From positions 20,300-84,299 of the forward strand of contig NZ_PQHW01000016.1 in the NCBI RefSeq assembly GCF_003385215.1: a stretch of DNA of 64,000 bases, read 5' to 3'. This DNA is from Amycolatopsis thermalba. Lineage in GTDB: Bacteria > Actinomycetota > Actinomycetes > Mycobacteriales > Pseudonocardiaceae. Both the position numbers and the translations under genes were made by a program. The notes under the pieces were generated by a model. It saw only the letters and a program-made list of their open reading frames with translations, was not told the origin of the DNA and did no database searches. This document shows positions 24,413 through 34,954 of the stretch, one piece after another (within the stretch, counting starts at the first letter, position 1; every line of letters begins with the position of its first letter).

Positions 24413-25459
24413 GTGGACTTCGCGCTGAGTGAGGACGTCACCGAGCTGGCCTCGCTCGTCCGGCGGATCCTGGGCGAGCGGGCGACGCCGAGCGCCCACG
24501 GCTCGGGTGGGTTCGATCGGGCGGCTTGGGCGGAGCTGGCACGGGCGGGGGTGATCGACGCGGCGCTCCCGGCCGCGGTCGGCGGCGGTGGCCTGGGTCT
24601 GCTCGGGCAGTGCGCGGTGCTGACCGAGATCGGCCGGGCGGTCGCCGAGGTGCCGTACCTGCCGACCGTGGTGGCGGCGTCCGCGATCGCCGAGGCCGGC
24701 GACGGGCGGCTGATCGAGCGGTGGGTGGTGCCGGCGGTGCGCGGCCGGGCGGTGCTGGCCCTGGCCCTGCCGGACGCGGGTGCGCCGTGCGGGTTCACGG
24801 CGGACGGCGACGGCGGCGGCTGGCGGGTCTCCGGGGCGCAGACGGCGGTGCCGTTCGCCGCGTTCGCCGATGCGCTGGTCGTGCCCGCGCACACGCCGGA
24901 GGGCACCGCGGTGTTCGTGGTGGACGCGGACGGGGTGCAGCCGCAGAGCGTGGTCGACCACGCGGACGCCGGCCTGGTCGAACTGGCCGGGGCCCCGGCT
25001 ACGCGCCTGGCTCTTCCCGAGGCGTGGGTGCGCGAGCGGGCGACGGTCGGGTTGTGCGCGCAGCAGCTCGGGGTGCTGGAGAGCGCGTTGCACCGCACGG
25101 CCGAGTACGCGCGCTCGCGGGAGCAGTTCGGGCACGCGATCGGGGCGTTCCAGGCGGTGCGGCAGCGGCTCGCGGACGGCTACATCGACGTGGAGGCCGT
25201 GCGGCTGACGCTGTGGCAGGCCGCGTGGCGCCTGTCCGAGGGGCTGCCGGCAGGCGAGGAGGTCGCGACCGCGAAGTACTGGGCCGCCGAGGCCGGGCAC
25301 CGGGTCGCGCACACCGCGGTCCACGTGCACGGCGGCGTCGGCATCGACACCGAAGGCGACCTGCACCGGTACTTCGTCGCGGCCAAGCGGCTGGAGTTCA
25401 CCCTCGGCGGGGCCACGGCGCAGCTGCGGGTGCTGGGCGACCTGCTCGCGGCGTCATGA
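24413..25459 (+). CDS. fadE27: Acyl-CoA dehydrogenase FadE27 (ChsE5-type)
   Basis: 348 residues from a GTG preceded by GAGGAG. It is shorter than a stand-alone acyl-CoA dehydrogenase (about 380-390), as expected for the reduced subunit of a heterotetramer. FAD/interface elements are visible: TAEYARSREQFGHAIGAFQAV (about 224-244), then AAEAGHRVAHTAVHVHGGVG and IDTEGDLHRYFVAAKRLEFT. The middle beta domain is degenerate (GFTADGDGGGWRVSGAQTAV). Its order, and the ATGA overlap with fadD17, match Rv3505. It should only be active with FadE26. Confidence 0.88.
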   Translation: MDFALSEDVTELASLVRRILGERATPSAHGSGGFDRAAWAELARAGVIDAALPAAVGGGGLGLLGQCAVLTEIGRAVAEVPYLPTVVAASAIAEAGDGRLIERWVVPAVRGRAVLALALPDAGAPCGFTADGDGGGWRVSGAQTAVPFAAFADALVVPAHTPEGTAVFVVDADGVQPQSVVDHADAGLVELAGAPATRLALPEAWVRERATVGLCAQQLGVLESALHRTAEYARSREQFGHAIGAFQAVRQRLADGYIDVEAVRLTLWQAAWRLSEGLPAGEEVATAKYWAAEAGHRVAHTAVHVHGGVGIDTEGDLHRYFVAAKRLEFTLGGATAQLRVLGDLLAAS

Positions 25460-26985
25460 CGGTCACCGATCTGCTGCTGGCCCGCGCCGAGGACGACGGC
25501 CCGGGGTTGCGGTTCGAGGACGCGTCGTGGACGTGGCGGGAACACGTGCAGCAGTGCGCGGATCACGCGGCGGTGTTGCGGTCGCTGCTCACCGGGCCGG
25601 TGAAGCACGTGGGTGTGCTGGCGGACAACGTGCCGTCGTTCTCGTTCCTGCTCGGCGGGTGCGCGTTCGCGGGTGCGGTGCTGGTGGGGCTGAACCCGAC
25701 GCGCCGGGGTGCGGCGCTGGAGCGGGACATCCGGCTCGCGGACTGCCAGCTGGTGCTCACCGAGGGGCGGCACGCGTCGCTGCTGTCCGGCATCGACGTC
25801 CCGGTGCTGGACCTGGACGGGCCGGAGTGGGCTTCGTTGCTGGCCTCGTGCGCGGGGTCTCCGCTGTCCCCGGTGGCCGCGACGCCCGCGGATCTGCTGA
25901 TGCTCATCTTCACCTCCGGCACCAGCGGCGATCCGAAGGCGGTGCGGTGCACGCACGAGAAGATCGCGTTCCCCGGGCAGATGCTCGCCACCCGGTTCGG
26001 GTTGTCCACATCGGACTGCATCTACCTGTCGATGCCGATGTTCCACTCGAACGCGATCATGGCCGGCTGGTCGGTGGGGCTGGCCGCCGGGGCGACGCTG
26101 GCGATGCGGCGGCGGTTCTCGGCGTCCGGGTTCCTGCCGGACGTGCGGCGGTTCGGCGCCACCTACGCGAACTACGTCGGCAAGCCGCTGTCGTACGTGC
26201 TCGCGACGCCGGAGTTGCCGGACGACGCCGACAACCCGCTGCGGATCGTGTACGGCAACGAGGGCGCGGAAGCGGATCTGGCCGAGTTCGGGCGGCGGTT
26301 CGGCTGTCACGTCGTGGACGCGTTCGGCTCGACCGAGGGCGGGATCGGCTTCGCCCGGACGCCGGACACGCCGGCGGGTTCGCTGGGCCGGCTGCCCGAG
26401 GGAGTGTCTGTGCTGGACCCGGAAACCGGCTCGGTGTGCCCGCCCGGCGTGGTCGGGGAACTGGTGAACACCGCCGGCGCGGGTGCGTTCGCGGGCTACT
26501 ACAAGAACCCGGAGGCGGACGCCGAGCGCCTGCGCGACGGGCGGTACCACACGGGCGACCTGGCGTACGTGGACGAGAACGGGTTCTGCTTCTTCGCCGG
26601 CCGGCTGGGCGACTGGCTGCGGGTCGACGGGGAGAACCTGGGCACCGCGCCGATCGAGCGGATCCTGCTGCGCCACCCGGCGATCGCGGAGGCGGCGGTG
26701 TACGCCGTGCCGGACCCCGCGGTCGGTGACCAGGTGATGGCCGCGCTCGTGTTGTCGGGGCCGCTGACGCCCGGGGAGTTCGGCTCGTTCCTGGCGGCGC
26801 AACCGGACCTCGGCCCGAAGCAGCTGCCCCGGTTCGTGCGCCTCGTCTCGGAACTCCCCCGGACGTCGACGTACAAGGTGGCGAAACGGCGGCTGGCCGC
26901 GGAGGGGACGGGCTGCTCGGACCCGGTCTGGTCACGTACCGGCAAGGACTGCGTGTACGCCCCCCGGCCGACGGTGCGACCGTAG
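25456..26985 (+). CDS. fadD17: Steroid acyl-CoA synthetase FadD17
   Basis: 509 residues from the ATG at 25456 (ATGA with fadE27). Adenylate-forming enzyme: P-loop MLIFTSGTSGDPKAVRCTHE (about 148-167), VVDAFGSTEGGIGFARTP (about 286-303), YHTGDLAYVDENGFCFFAGR (about 364-383), and catalytic Lys in TSTYKVAKRRL near the C-terminus. The orthologue Rv3506 activates steroid acids with a shortened side chain to CoA thioesters. This would feed FadE26/FadE27. The last 27 or so residues after the catalytic Lys (GCSDPVWSRTGKDCVYAPRP) are an unusual tail. Confidence 0.88.
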   Translation: MTVTDLLLARAEDDGPGLRFEDASWTWREHVQQCADHAAVLRSLLTGPVKHVGVLADNVPSFSFLLGGCAFAGAVLVGLNPTRRGAALERDIRLADCQLVLTEGRHASLLSGIDVPVLDLDGPEWASLLASCAGSPLSPVAATPADLLMLIFTSGTSGDPKAVRCTHEKIAFPGQMLATRFGLSTSDCIYLSMPMFHSNAIMAGWSVGLAAGATLAMRRRFSASGFLPDVRRFGATYANYVGKPLSYVLATPELPDDADNPLRIVYGNEGAEADLAEFGRRFGCHVVDAFGSTEGGIGFARTPDTPAGSLGRLPEGVSVLDPETGSVCPPGVVGELVNTAGAGAFAGYYKNPEADAERLRDGRYHTGDLAYVDENGFCFFAGRLGDWLRVDGENLGTAPIERILLRHPAIAEAAVYAVPDPAVGDQVMAALVLSGPLTPGEFGSFLAAQPDLGPKQLPRFVRLVSELPRTSTYKVAKRRLAAEGTGCSDPVWSRTGKDCVYAPRPTVRP

Positions 26986-26996
26986 CGTGGCGGTAT

Positions 26997-27031
26997 CGGT
27001 GGGGTTCACGCACTGAACCTGCTCCCCACCG
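26997..27031. terminator. Nested hairpin between convergent fadD17 and the acetyltransferase gene
   Basis: CGGTGGGG (26997-27004) pairs with CCCCACCG (27024-27031), and an alternative inner stem GGTTCA/TGAACC spans 27003-27019. It lies 11 bp after the fadD17 stop and 19 bp after the opposing gene's stop, so it could end transcription from both sides. No U-tract follows, which is usual for high-GC actinobacteria. Confidence 0.55.
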
Positions 27032-27050
27032 CGGGCCTCTCCCCGGCGGC

Positions 27051-30000
27051 TCAGAACCGCACGTTGATCGGCCGCAGGCGCCGGGGTCCGGTGTCCGGCC
27101 GGGCGGGCGGCGGGCCCAGCACGATGCGCGCGTTGGCGACGAACGCCCCCTCCGGCGAAGCCATCACCGGGTCCAGCGTCAGCGCCCGCACCTCCGGGTG
27201 GTCCTCCGCCAGCGCCGCCACCCGCAGCACCATGTCCTGCAGCGCGGCCAGGTCCGCCGGCTCGTCGCCGCGGTAGCCGGTCAGCAGCGGGGCGCTCTTC
27301 GGCTCCCGGATGAGCGTCGCGGCGTCCACGTCGGTCAGCGGCACCGCCCGGTACGCCCGGTCCCCCAGCAGCGTGCTCACCAGCCCGGACAGCCCGAACG
27401 ACACCAGGCTGCCGAACGACGGGTCGTCCTGCAGCCCGATCAGGCACGAGATGCCCTTCGGCGCCATCTTCTGCACGTAGACGTCCTGCTCGCCGGACAC
27501 CTCGCTCAGGTCCTCGTACCCGCGCCGCACCGCGTCGGGCGAGGCCAGGTCCAGTCGCACGCCCGCGAGGTCCGGCCGTCCGCGCAACCGCTCGTCCACG
27601 GCCTTCACCGTCACCGGGTAGCCCAGCTCCTCGGCGGCCTCGACCGCGCCCTCGGCGCTGGACACCATCCGGAACGGCACCACGTCGATCCCGTAGCACC
27701 CGAGCAGCCGCACGATGTCGGCGTCCTCCAGCACGACGTTCTTGTCACCGCCGGCCAGGATGTCCCGCACGACCTGCTCCGCCTGCTCGACGTGCAGCCC
27801 GTCGGGGCGGATCAGCGTGCCCTGCGGCCGCTGCCGCCACGCCGCGTACCGCACGACCTTCGCCAGCGCGTTCACCGCGCGCTCGGGGCTCGGGTAGGAC
27901 GGGATCGACCCGCGGCCGGGGGCGCCGTCCGGGCCGGGCACGGCCAGCTCCGCCGGCTCGCCCTCGGCGGCGAGGAACGTCGAGACGATCGGTTTGCCCT
28001 GGTCCAGCTCCTGCGCCGCCTCGCGCAGCGCCCGCGCGTAGGTGCTGCCCGGGATCGACAGCGGCGGCACGAACACCGCGACCAGCGCGTCGGTCTCCGG
28101 GTTGTTCAGCGCCTCCCGCACCGCGGCGGCGAAGTCGTCCGGACCGGCCTGCGGCCCGACGTCGACCGGGTCGAACGCCAGCCGCAGCCCCTGCGCGCGG
28201 GCGGTGTCGGCGGCGAGCAGGCCGATCGCGCTGGAGTTGCCGACGATCCCGATCCGCGGGCCCGCGGGCAGCGGCTGGTGCGCGAACACCAGGGCGGTGT
28301 CGAACAGCTGCGCCAGCGTCTCCACCCGCACCACGCCGGCCTGCTCGAACAGAGCCTGCACGCTCGACTCGTCGACCTCGGCGGAGGTCGCGGCCAGCTG
28401 CGGGCGGACGGCGTGCCGGCCGGACTTCACCGCGACGATCGGCTTGCTGCGGCCCAGCCGCCGCGCCAGCCGCGCGAACTTGCGCGGATTGCCGAACGAT
28501 TCGAGGTAGAGCAGGACGAGGTCGGTGTTGGAGTCGGTCTCCCAGTACTGCAGCAGGTCGTTGCCCGAGACGTCGGCGCGGTTGCCTGCGGAGACGAACG
28601 TCGACAGGCCCAGGCCGCGCGCCTCCGCGTCGGCGAGGATCGCGGTGCCCAGCGCACCGGACTGGCAGAAGAAGCCGGCGCGGCCGCGTTTGGGCAGGCG
28701 CGGGGCGAGGGTGGCGTTGAGCCGCACGGCCGGGTCGGTGTTGAGCACGCCGAGGGCGTTCGGGCCGACCACGCGCATGCCGTGTGCGCGGGCCTCGCCG
28801 ACCAGGCGCAGCTCGGCGTGCAGGCCGTGCGGTCCGGCCTCGCCGAACCCGGCGGTGACGATCAGCAACGTCTTGACACCCTTGGCGAGGGCACCGTCCA
28901 ACACGGACTCCACCTGGTCGGCGGGGACCGCGACCACGGCGAGGTCCACCGGGTCCGGGATGTCCACAACGGACGGATAGGCGCGCACCCCGCGCACCGA
29001 TCGGTGCTCCGGGTTGACCGGGTAGACGGTGCCGGCGAAGTCCGCGGCGAGCAGGTTCGACAGGACCGAGTAACCGACCTTGGTGGGGTCGGCGGAGGCA
29101 CCGATCACGGCCACCGACCGCGGGTGCAGCAGGTTGTAGACGCTACGCGCCTCGGCGGCCTGTTCCCGCGCCCGAGCGACGGCGAGGGACTCCTCGGTGG
29201 GGTCGATGTCGAACTCCAGGTGCAGCACGCCCTCCTCGATGGCGCGGCTGACCTGGTAGCCGGCGTCGCGGAAGACCCGCACCATGGCGGCGTTCTCGGC
29301 GAGGACCTCGGCGACGAACCGGCGCAGACCGCTCTCGGAGGCGGCCGCGGCCAGGTGTTCCAGCAGGATCGACCCGACGCCGCGCCCCTGGTGAGCGTCG
29401 TCGACGACGAACGCCACCTCGGCCGACGGCCCGTGCCCGAGCCGCTCGTACCGCCCCACGGCGATGATGTCGTCGCCGAGCAGGGCGACGAACGCGACCC
29501 GGTCGTGGTGGTCCACGACGGAGAACCGCTCGAGATCCCGCTGCGGGATGCGCGGGTAGGCGCCGAAGTAGCGCAGGTACCGGGTGCGCTCGGAAAGCTT
29601 GCCGTGGAAGGAGACGAGGGCGTCGGCGTCACTGGGGATGATGGGTCGCAAGTGGACGGTGCCGCCGTCACTGAGCAGAACGTCGGCCTCCCAGTGGCGG
29701 GGGTAGTCATAGGGATCGCGGGGCCCGTGCTTGTCACGGTTCGCGCCACCACGCTCGGCGTCGAGCTCAGCCGCCCCACGGTCAGCACCACCGCGCTCGG
29801 CACCGGGCTCACCCGCCCCACCCCCAGCACGAGGCTCAGGGCCACCACTGCCAACACCATCGCGCCCAGCACCACCAGGCTCGGCACCCGGCCCAGCCGC
29901 ACCACGCTCGGCACCACCGCGCTCAGAATCGGGCTCAGCGCCACCGCTCCCAGCACCAGCAGGCCCACCGCCACCGCGCTCTGCGCCAGGCTCAGCCGCA

Positions 30001-30281
30001 CCGCGCCCAGCGCCACCAAGTCCAGCGCCACCAAGTCCAGCACCACCGCGGTCGGCACCTGCGGGCCCAGCGCCACCGCTACCCCTGGGGCCGGTCTCGC
30101 CCGGCTGCTTCCGGTCGCCGCCGCCGCTCCGGCTCTCACCGGGCCCGCCGGCCGAGGCCCGGTGCGCGCCGGCCTCGCCGCGGGGCCCGCCGGTCCACCG
30201 CTGCTCCGCCCCGCTCAGGCCGTGAGCGGTCCCGCCGGGTTCGTCCTCGTGCGCGCCGCCGGGCGTGTCGGTCCTGCTCAT
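27051..30281 (-). CDS. pat: Protein lysine acetyltransferase (GNAT fused to ADP-forming acyl-CoA-synthetase-like domains)
   Basis: 1076 residues. About 1-190 is low-complexity Gly/Ala/Glu/Arg repeats (for example GGAGLGGAGLGGAGRGAAEP). A GNAT domain (about 196-360) follows with VHLRPIIPSDADALVSFHGK and the acetyl-CoA loop HQGRGVGSILLEHL. A CoA-binding domain begins about 385 (VAVIGASADPTKVGYSVLSN), then ligase-like parts with FCQSGALGTAILADAEARGL. An ATP-grasp domain ends the protein. An N-terminal GNAT resembles the Streptomyces PatA order rather than the enterobacterial one. Pat enzymes acetylate acetyl-CoA synthetase to switch it off. It lies 28 bp after a putative deacetylase gene, acuC. 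Confidence 0.85.
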   Translation of the reverse strand: MSRTDTPGGAHEDEPGGTAHGLSGAEQRWTGGPRGEAGAHRASAGGPGESRSGGGDRKQPGETGPRGSGGAGPAGADRGGAGLGGAGLGGAGRGAAEPGAERGGGGPAGAGSGGAEPDSERGGAERGAAGPGAEPGGAGRDGVGSGGPEPRAGGGAGEPGAERGGADRGAAELDAERGGANRDKHGPRDPYDYPRHWEADVLLSDGGTVHLRPIIPSDADALVSFHGKLSERTRYLRYFGAYPRIPQRDLERFSVVDHHDRVAFVALLGDDIIAVGRYERLGHGPSAEVAFVVDDAHQGRGVGSILLEHLAAAASESGLRRFVAEVLAENAAMVRVFRDAGYQVSRAIEEGVLHLEFDIDPTEESLAVARAREQAAEARSVYNLLHPRSVAVIGASADPTKVGYSVLSNLLAADFAGTVYPVNPEHRSVRGVRAYPSVVDIPDPVDLAVVAVPADQVESVLDGALAKGVKTLLIVTAGFGEAGPHGLHAELRLVGEARAHGMRVVGPNALGVLNTDPAVRLNATLAPRLPKRGRAGFFCQSGALGTAILADAEARGLGLSTFVSAGNRADVSGNDLLQYWETDSNTDLVLLYLESFGNPRKFARLARRLGRSKPIVAVKSGRHAVRPQLAATSAEVDESSVQALFEQAGVVRVETLAQLFDTALVFAHQPLPAGPRIGIVGNSSAIGLLAADTARAQGLRLAFDPVDVGPQAGPDDFAAAVREALNNPETDALVAVFVPPLSIPGSTYARALREAAQELDQGKPIVSTFLAAEGEPAELAVPGPDGAPGRGSIPSYPSPERAVNALAKVVRYAAWRQRPQGTLIRPDGLHVEQAEQVVRDILAGGDKNVVLEDADIVRLLGCYGIDVVPFRMVSSAEGAVEAAEELGYPVTVKAVDERLRGRPDLAGVRLDLASPDAVRRGYEDLSEVSGEQDVYVQKMAPKGISCLIGLQDDPSFGSLVSFGLSGLVSTLLGDRAYRAVPLTDVDAATLIREPKSAPLLTGYRGDEPADLAALQDMVLRVAALAEDHPEVRALTLDPVMASPEGAFVANARIVLGPPPARPDTGPRRLRPINVRF

Positions 30282-30309
30282 CTCACGTCGATTCCTCGGC
30301 TCGGTCGGG

Positions 30310-31479
30310 TCAGTCCCTCGGGTCGTCGGGGTCGAGGCCGTGCAGCGGGAACACCGCGCGGCGCGTGTCCCGGATCGCGACGTCGACCGGGTCGTCCACC
30401 CCGTCGCCCCAGGCGCGGAACGCGGTGTCCCGCCCGTCGGTCATCTCCGGCGGCACCTCGGCGCTCGGCGCGGCCCTCAGGACCGTGCTGACCCAGTTGG
30501 GCGGCAGCGGCGTCTCGGGCTTCACGTCTCGGTCGAGCACCGTCGCCATCAGGTGCGTCCACGACCGCGGCACCACCCGGATCAGCTGGTACCCGCCACC
30601 GCCGACGGCGAGCCACCGGCCCTCGGTGTGGCGCTCGGCGAGGTCACGCAGAGTAGCGTAGATCGTCCGGTGTCCGTCGACCGAGAGCGCGAGGTCGGCC
30701 AGGGGGTCCTCCTCGTGCGAGTCCACGCCGCACTGGGTGACCAGGATCTGCGGCCGGAACACCTCGAGCAGGGACGGCACGACCGCGTGGAAGGCGCGCA
30801 GCCACCCGGCGTCGCGCGTGCCCGGCGGCAGCGGGACGTTCACCGACGTGCCCTCGGCCTCGCCGGACCCGGTTTCGGCGCTGTACCCGGTGCCCGGCCA
30901 CAGGGTGAACGGGTGCTGGTGCAGCGAGACGGTGAGCACGCGGGGGTCGCCGTAGAAGGCGGCCTGCACGCCGTCGCCGTGGTGGACGTCGGTGTCGATG
31001 TAGGCGATGCGGTCGAAACCGTGGTCGAGCAGCCAGGAGACGGCGACCGCGCAGTCGTTGTAGACGCAGAAGCCCGCGGCGTGGTCGCGCATGGCGTGGT
31101 GCAGGCCACCCGCGATGTTCACCGCGCGGCGCGCCTCCCCGTCGGCGATCTTGCGGGCGCCGAGCAGGGTCGAGCCGACCACCAGGGCGGAGGCGTCGTG
31201 CATGTCGCTGAACACCGGGTTGTCGGCGGTGCCGAGGCCGTGGCCGACGTCCCAGCCCGCGGTCGGCGCCAGCTTGACCGCCGCCAGGTACTCCTCAGCG
31301 TGGATGCGGTACAACTCGGTATCGGTGGCGGGCTCGGGCACGAGCAGTTCCACGCCGTCGAGGACCCCCAGCTCGGTGGCGAGCCGCACGGTGAGGTCGA
31401 GCCGGACCGGGTTGAACGGGTGCTCACCGCCGAGGTCGTAACCGAGGAGGGCGGGATCCCAGACGACGGCGGGCTGCAT
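30310..31479 (-). CDS. acuC: AcuC-family lysine deacetylase
   Basis: 389 residues of the class I histone-deacetylase fold. Visible are the active-site histidines in NIAGGLHHAMRDHAAGF (about 119-135), zinc ligands Asp and His in YIDTDVHHGDGVQAAFYGD (about 156-174), a third ligand in TQCGVDSHEEDPLADLAL, and the catalytic Tyr in LAVGGGGYQLIRV. Bacterial AcuC removes acetyl groups from acetyl-CoA synthetase. The acetyltransferase gene follows at 28 bp on the same strand, so writer and eraser are co-transcribed. It is divergent from ideR, with about 100 bp between. Confidence 0.88.
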   Translation of the reverse strand: MQPAVVWDPALLGYDLGGEHPFNPVRLDLTVRLATELGVLDGVELLVPEPATDTELYRIHAEEYLAAVKLAPTAGWDVGHGLGTADNPVFSDMHDASALVVGSTLLGARKIADGEARRAVNIAGGLHHAMRDHAAGFCVYNDCAVAVSWLLDHGFDRIAYIDTDVHHGDGVQAAFYGDPRVLTVSLHQHPFTLWPGTGYSAETGSGEAEGTSVNVPLPPGTRDAGWLRAFHAVVPSLLEVFRPQILVTQCGVDSHEEDPLADLALSVDGHRTIYATLRDLAERHTEGRWLAVGGGGYQLIRVVPRSWTHLMATVLDRDVKPETPLPPNWVSTVLRAAPSAEVPPEMTDGRDTAFRAWGDGVDDPVDVAIRDTRRAVFPLHGLDPDDPRD

Positions 31480-31583
31480 GACGTCCGATGGTAGCCGTGA
31501 GGAGCGGGATTATCCTCCCGGTCACCTGGGGTGACCGTCGCCCGGAACGACTACCATGGATTGTCGCGGACGAAGGGGACATC

Positions 31584-32275
31584 GTGAACGATCTCATCGA
31601 CACCACAGAGATGTACTTGAAGACCATCTTCGAGCTCGAAGAGGAAGGTGTCGTACCGCTGCGCGCCCGCATCGCCGAACGGCTGCAGCAGAGCGGTCCG
31701 ACAGTCAGCCAGACGGTGGCCCGCATGGAACGCGACGGGCTGGTGCGCGTCGCCGACGACCGCCACCTGCAGCTCACCGACCACGGGCGGGAGCTCGCCA
31801 TCGCCGTCATGCGCAAGCACCGCCTCGCGGAGCGGCTGCTGCTCGACGTGATCGGCCTGGAGTGGGAGCACGTGCACACCGAGGCCTGCCACTGGGAGCA
31901 CGTCATGAGCGAGGCGGTGGAGCGCAAGCTGGTCCGGCTGCTCGACCACCCGACCACCTCACCCTACGGCAACCCGATCCCCGGTCTGGACAAGCTCGGC
32001 GAGGGCGGGCTGCCCGCGCCGCCGGCCGAGGCCGACCTGGTGCGGCTGGACGACTTCGCGCGCTCCGGCGGCGGCAAGGCGGAGATCCGGCGCCTGGCCG
32101 AGCACATCCAGCTCGACGAGAAGCTGATGGTCGACCTGAAGAAGGCGGGAGTCGCCCCCGGCAGCGTCGTGTCGGTGCGCCGCGCGGACGGCGGCGGCAC
32201 CGCCGAGCTGACCGGTGAGCTCGGCGCGGTCCAGGTGCCCATGTCGGTGCTGCACGCGGTTCTGGCGCAGGCCAA

Positions 32276-32279
<4 letters not shown>
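31584..32279 (+). CDS. ideR: Iron-dependent regulator IdeR/DtxR
   Basis: 231 residues from the GTG at 31584, chosen because [20 protein letters not shown] aligns with the known IdeR N-terminus and AAGGGGA lies just upstream. The winged helix (about 1-73) has [20 protein letters not shown]. The metal-binding/dimer domain has [20 protein letters not shown] and [12 protein letters not shown], supplying the His, Glu and Cys ligands. An SH3-like domain ends the protein. With Fe(II) it represses iron-uptake genes and controls storage. The usual neighbour sigB is not next to it here; galK overlaps its stop instead. Confidence 0.92.
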
Positions 32280-33448
<1,169 letters not shown>

Positions 33449-33534
33449 CCCGGGCGGGCCGAGCCTGTGCGTGGCTCACAGGTCGATGGTCCACACTGGC
33501 GGACACCTCCTTTTCGTTCTCGAGAAAGGCTTCG

Positions 33535-34524
33535 ATGGCTTCCGACTCCTCCCGCCTCAAGCTGATCGTCACGGGCGGTGCCGGTTACGTGGGCAGTGTG
33601 TGCACGGCCCGTCTGCTGGAAGCCGGGCACGAGGTCGTCGTGGTGGACGACCTGTCCACCGGCCACGCGGACGCCGTCCCCGACGGCGCGCGCTTCGTCG
33701 AGGGCGACGCCGCCGACGCGACGGCGTCCCTGCTCGGCGAGGGCTTCGACGGCGTGCTGCACTTCGCGGCGAAGTCCCTCGTCGGCGAGTCGATGCAGGA
33801 CCCGGCCAAGTACTGGCACGGGAACGTGATCACCTCCATCCGGTTGCTCGACGCGATGCGTGCGCACGGCACGCCTCGCCTGGTGTTCTCCTCGACGGCG
33901 GCGACCTACGGCGAGCCGGAGCGCAGCCCGATCCCGGAAACCGCGCCGACGATGCCGACCAACACCTACGGCGCGTCGAAGCTGGCCATCGACCACGCGA
34001 TCACCAGCTACGCGCGGGCCCACGGGCTGGCCGCCGTGAGCCTGCGGTACTTCAACGTCGCCGGCGCCTACGGCCGCTACGGGGAGCGGCACACCACCGA
34101 GACCCACCTGATCCCGCTGGTGCTGCAGGTCGCCACCGGGGACCGGCCGCAGGTCAGCATCTTCGGCGAGGACTACCCCACCGACGACGGGACGGCCATC
34201 CGCGACTACATCCACGTCGCCGACCTCGCCGACGCCCACCTGCTCGCGCTGACGCACGCGCGGGCCGGTGAGCACCGCATCTACAACCTGGGCAACGGCA
34301 CCGGGTTCTCCGTGCGCCAGGTCATCGAGGCCTGCCGGGCGGTCACCGGGCACCCGATCCCGGCCGAGGTGGCGCCCCGCCGGGCCGGCGACCCCGCGAT
34401 CCTCGTGGCGGCCAGCGACCGGGCGCGCGAGGAGCTCGGCTGGAAGCCCGAGCGCGCCGACCTGGAAGCCATCGTCCGCGACGCGTGGCGCTTCACCCAG
34501 GAGCGGCAGGCGCTCGGGGGCTGA
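33535..34524 (+). CDS. galE: UDP-glucose 4-epimerase
   Basis: 329 residues from the ATG at 33535 (AAAGG 6 bp before). Extended [23 protein letters not shown] (GxxGxxG, about 10-29), [27 protein letters not shown] (about 76-87), catalytic Ser in [11 protein letters not shown] and Tyr/Lys in NTYGASKLA, then [19 protein letters not shown]. It interconverts UDP-galactose and UDP-glucose, completing the galactose route with galK. No galT is adjacent. It is the last gene before a long repeat-rich gap. Confidence 0.92.
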   Translation: MASDSSRLKLIVTGGAGYVGSVCTARLLEAGHEVVVVDDLSTGHADAVPDGARFVEGDAADATASLLGEGFDGVLHFAAKSLVGESMQDPAKYWHGNVITSIRLLDAMRAHGTPRLVFSSTAATYGEPERSPIPETAPTMPTNTYGASKLAIDHAITSYARAHGLAAVSLRYFNVAGAYGRYGERHTTETHLIPLVLQVATGDRPQVSIFGEDYPTDDGTAIRDYIHVADLADAHLLALTHARAGEHRIYNLGNGTGFSVRQVIEACRAVTGHPIPAEVAPRRAGDPAILVAASDRAREELGWKPERADLEAIVRDAWRFTQERQALGG

Positions 34525-34694
34525 GGCGCCCGGTTCTGCCGGTGGTGCCGCGGCTCGCGGGGCGTGGTGAGCGGGATGCGGCTGGGGTTGTGGCGGCCGG
34601 TTGCCGGTGGTGCCGCCGGTCGGGTTTCCGGTGCGGGGCTGGCCCTTGGGTGAGCATGCCTGCCGACGTCCGGCGGGACCTGAACTGCCGGAGG

Positions 34695-34907
34695 CTCCCG
34701 CGCTGGTGCCGCAGCGCAGTAGCTCCCGACCGGCAGGCCCCTCCGAGGGCTGACGCCCTGGGCCGGCCCCGCGACAGCAGCCATCGGCTCCCCCGTCCAG
34801 GGCGCATGTCCCGGTGGGTCCCGCAGCTGCTGCTCGGAGGGTGAGGCTCTCGGCCGTGCCGATGCTCCTGCGGCTGGTGCCGCAGGACAGTGGCTCCCGG
34901 TAGGCAG
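34695..34907. repeat. Pair of diverged 42-43-bp direct repeats
   Basis: Copy one (34695-34736) and copy two (34865-34907) share CTGGTGCCGCAG, then CAGT-GCTCCCG and GGCAG in the same order, 170 bp apart. The second copy runs up to the start of the 27-bp array. They suggest duplication within the same unstable region. Confidence 0.6.
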
Positions 34908-34954
34908 CCGGGAGCGGCTCACACGGGGGGAGTCCGGTAACGACCACGCCGCGC

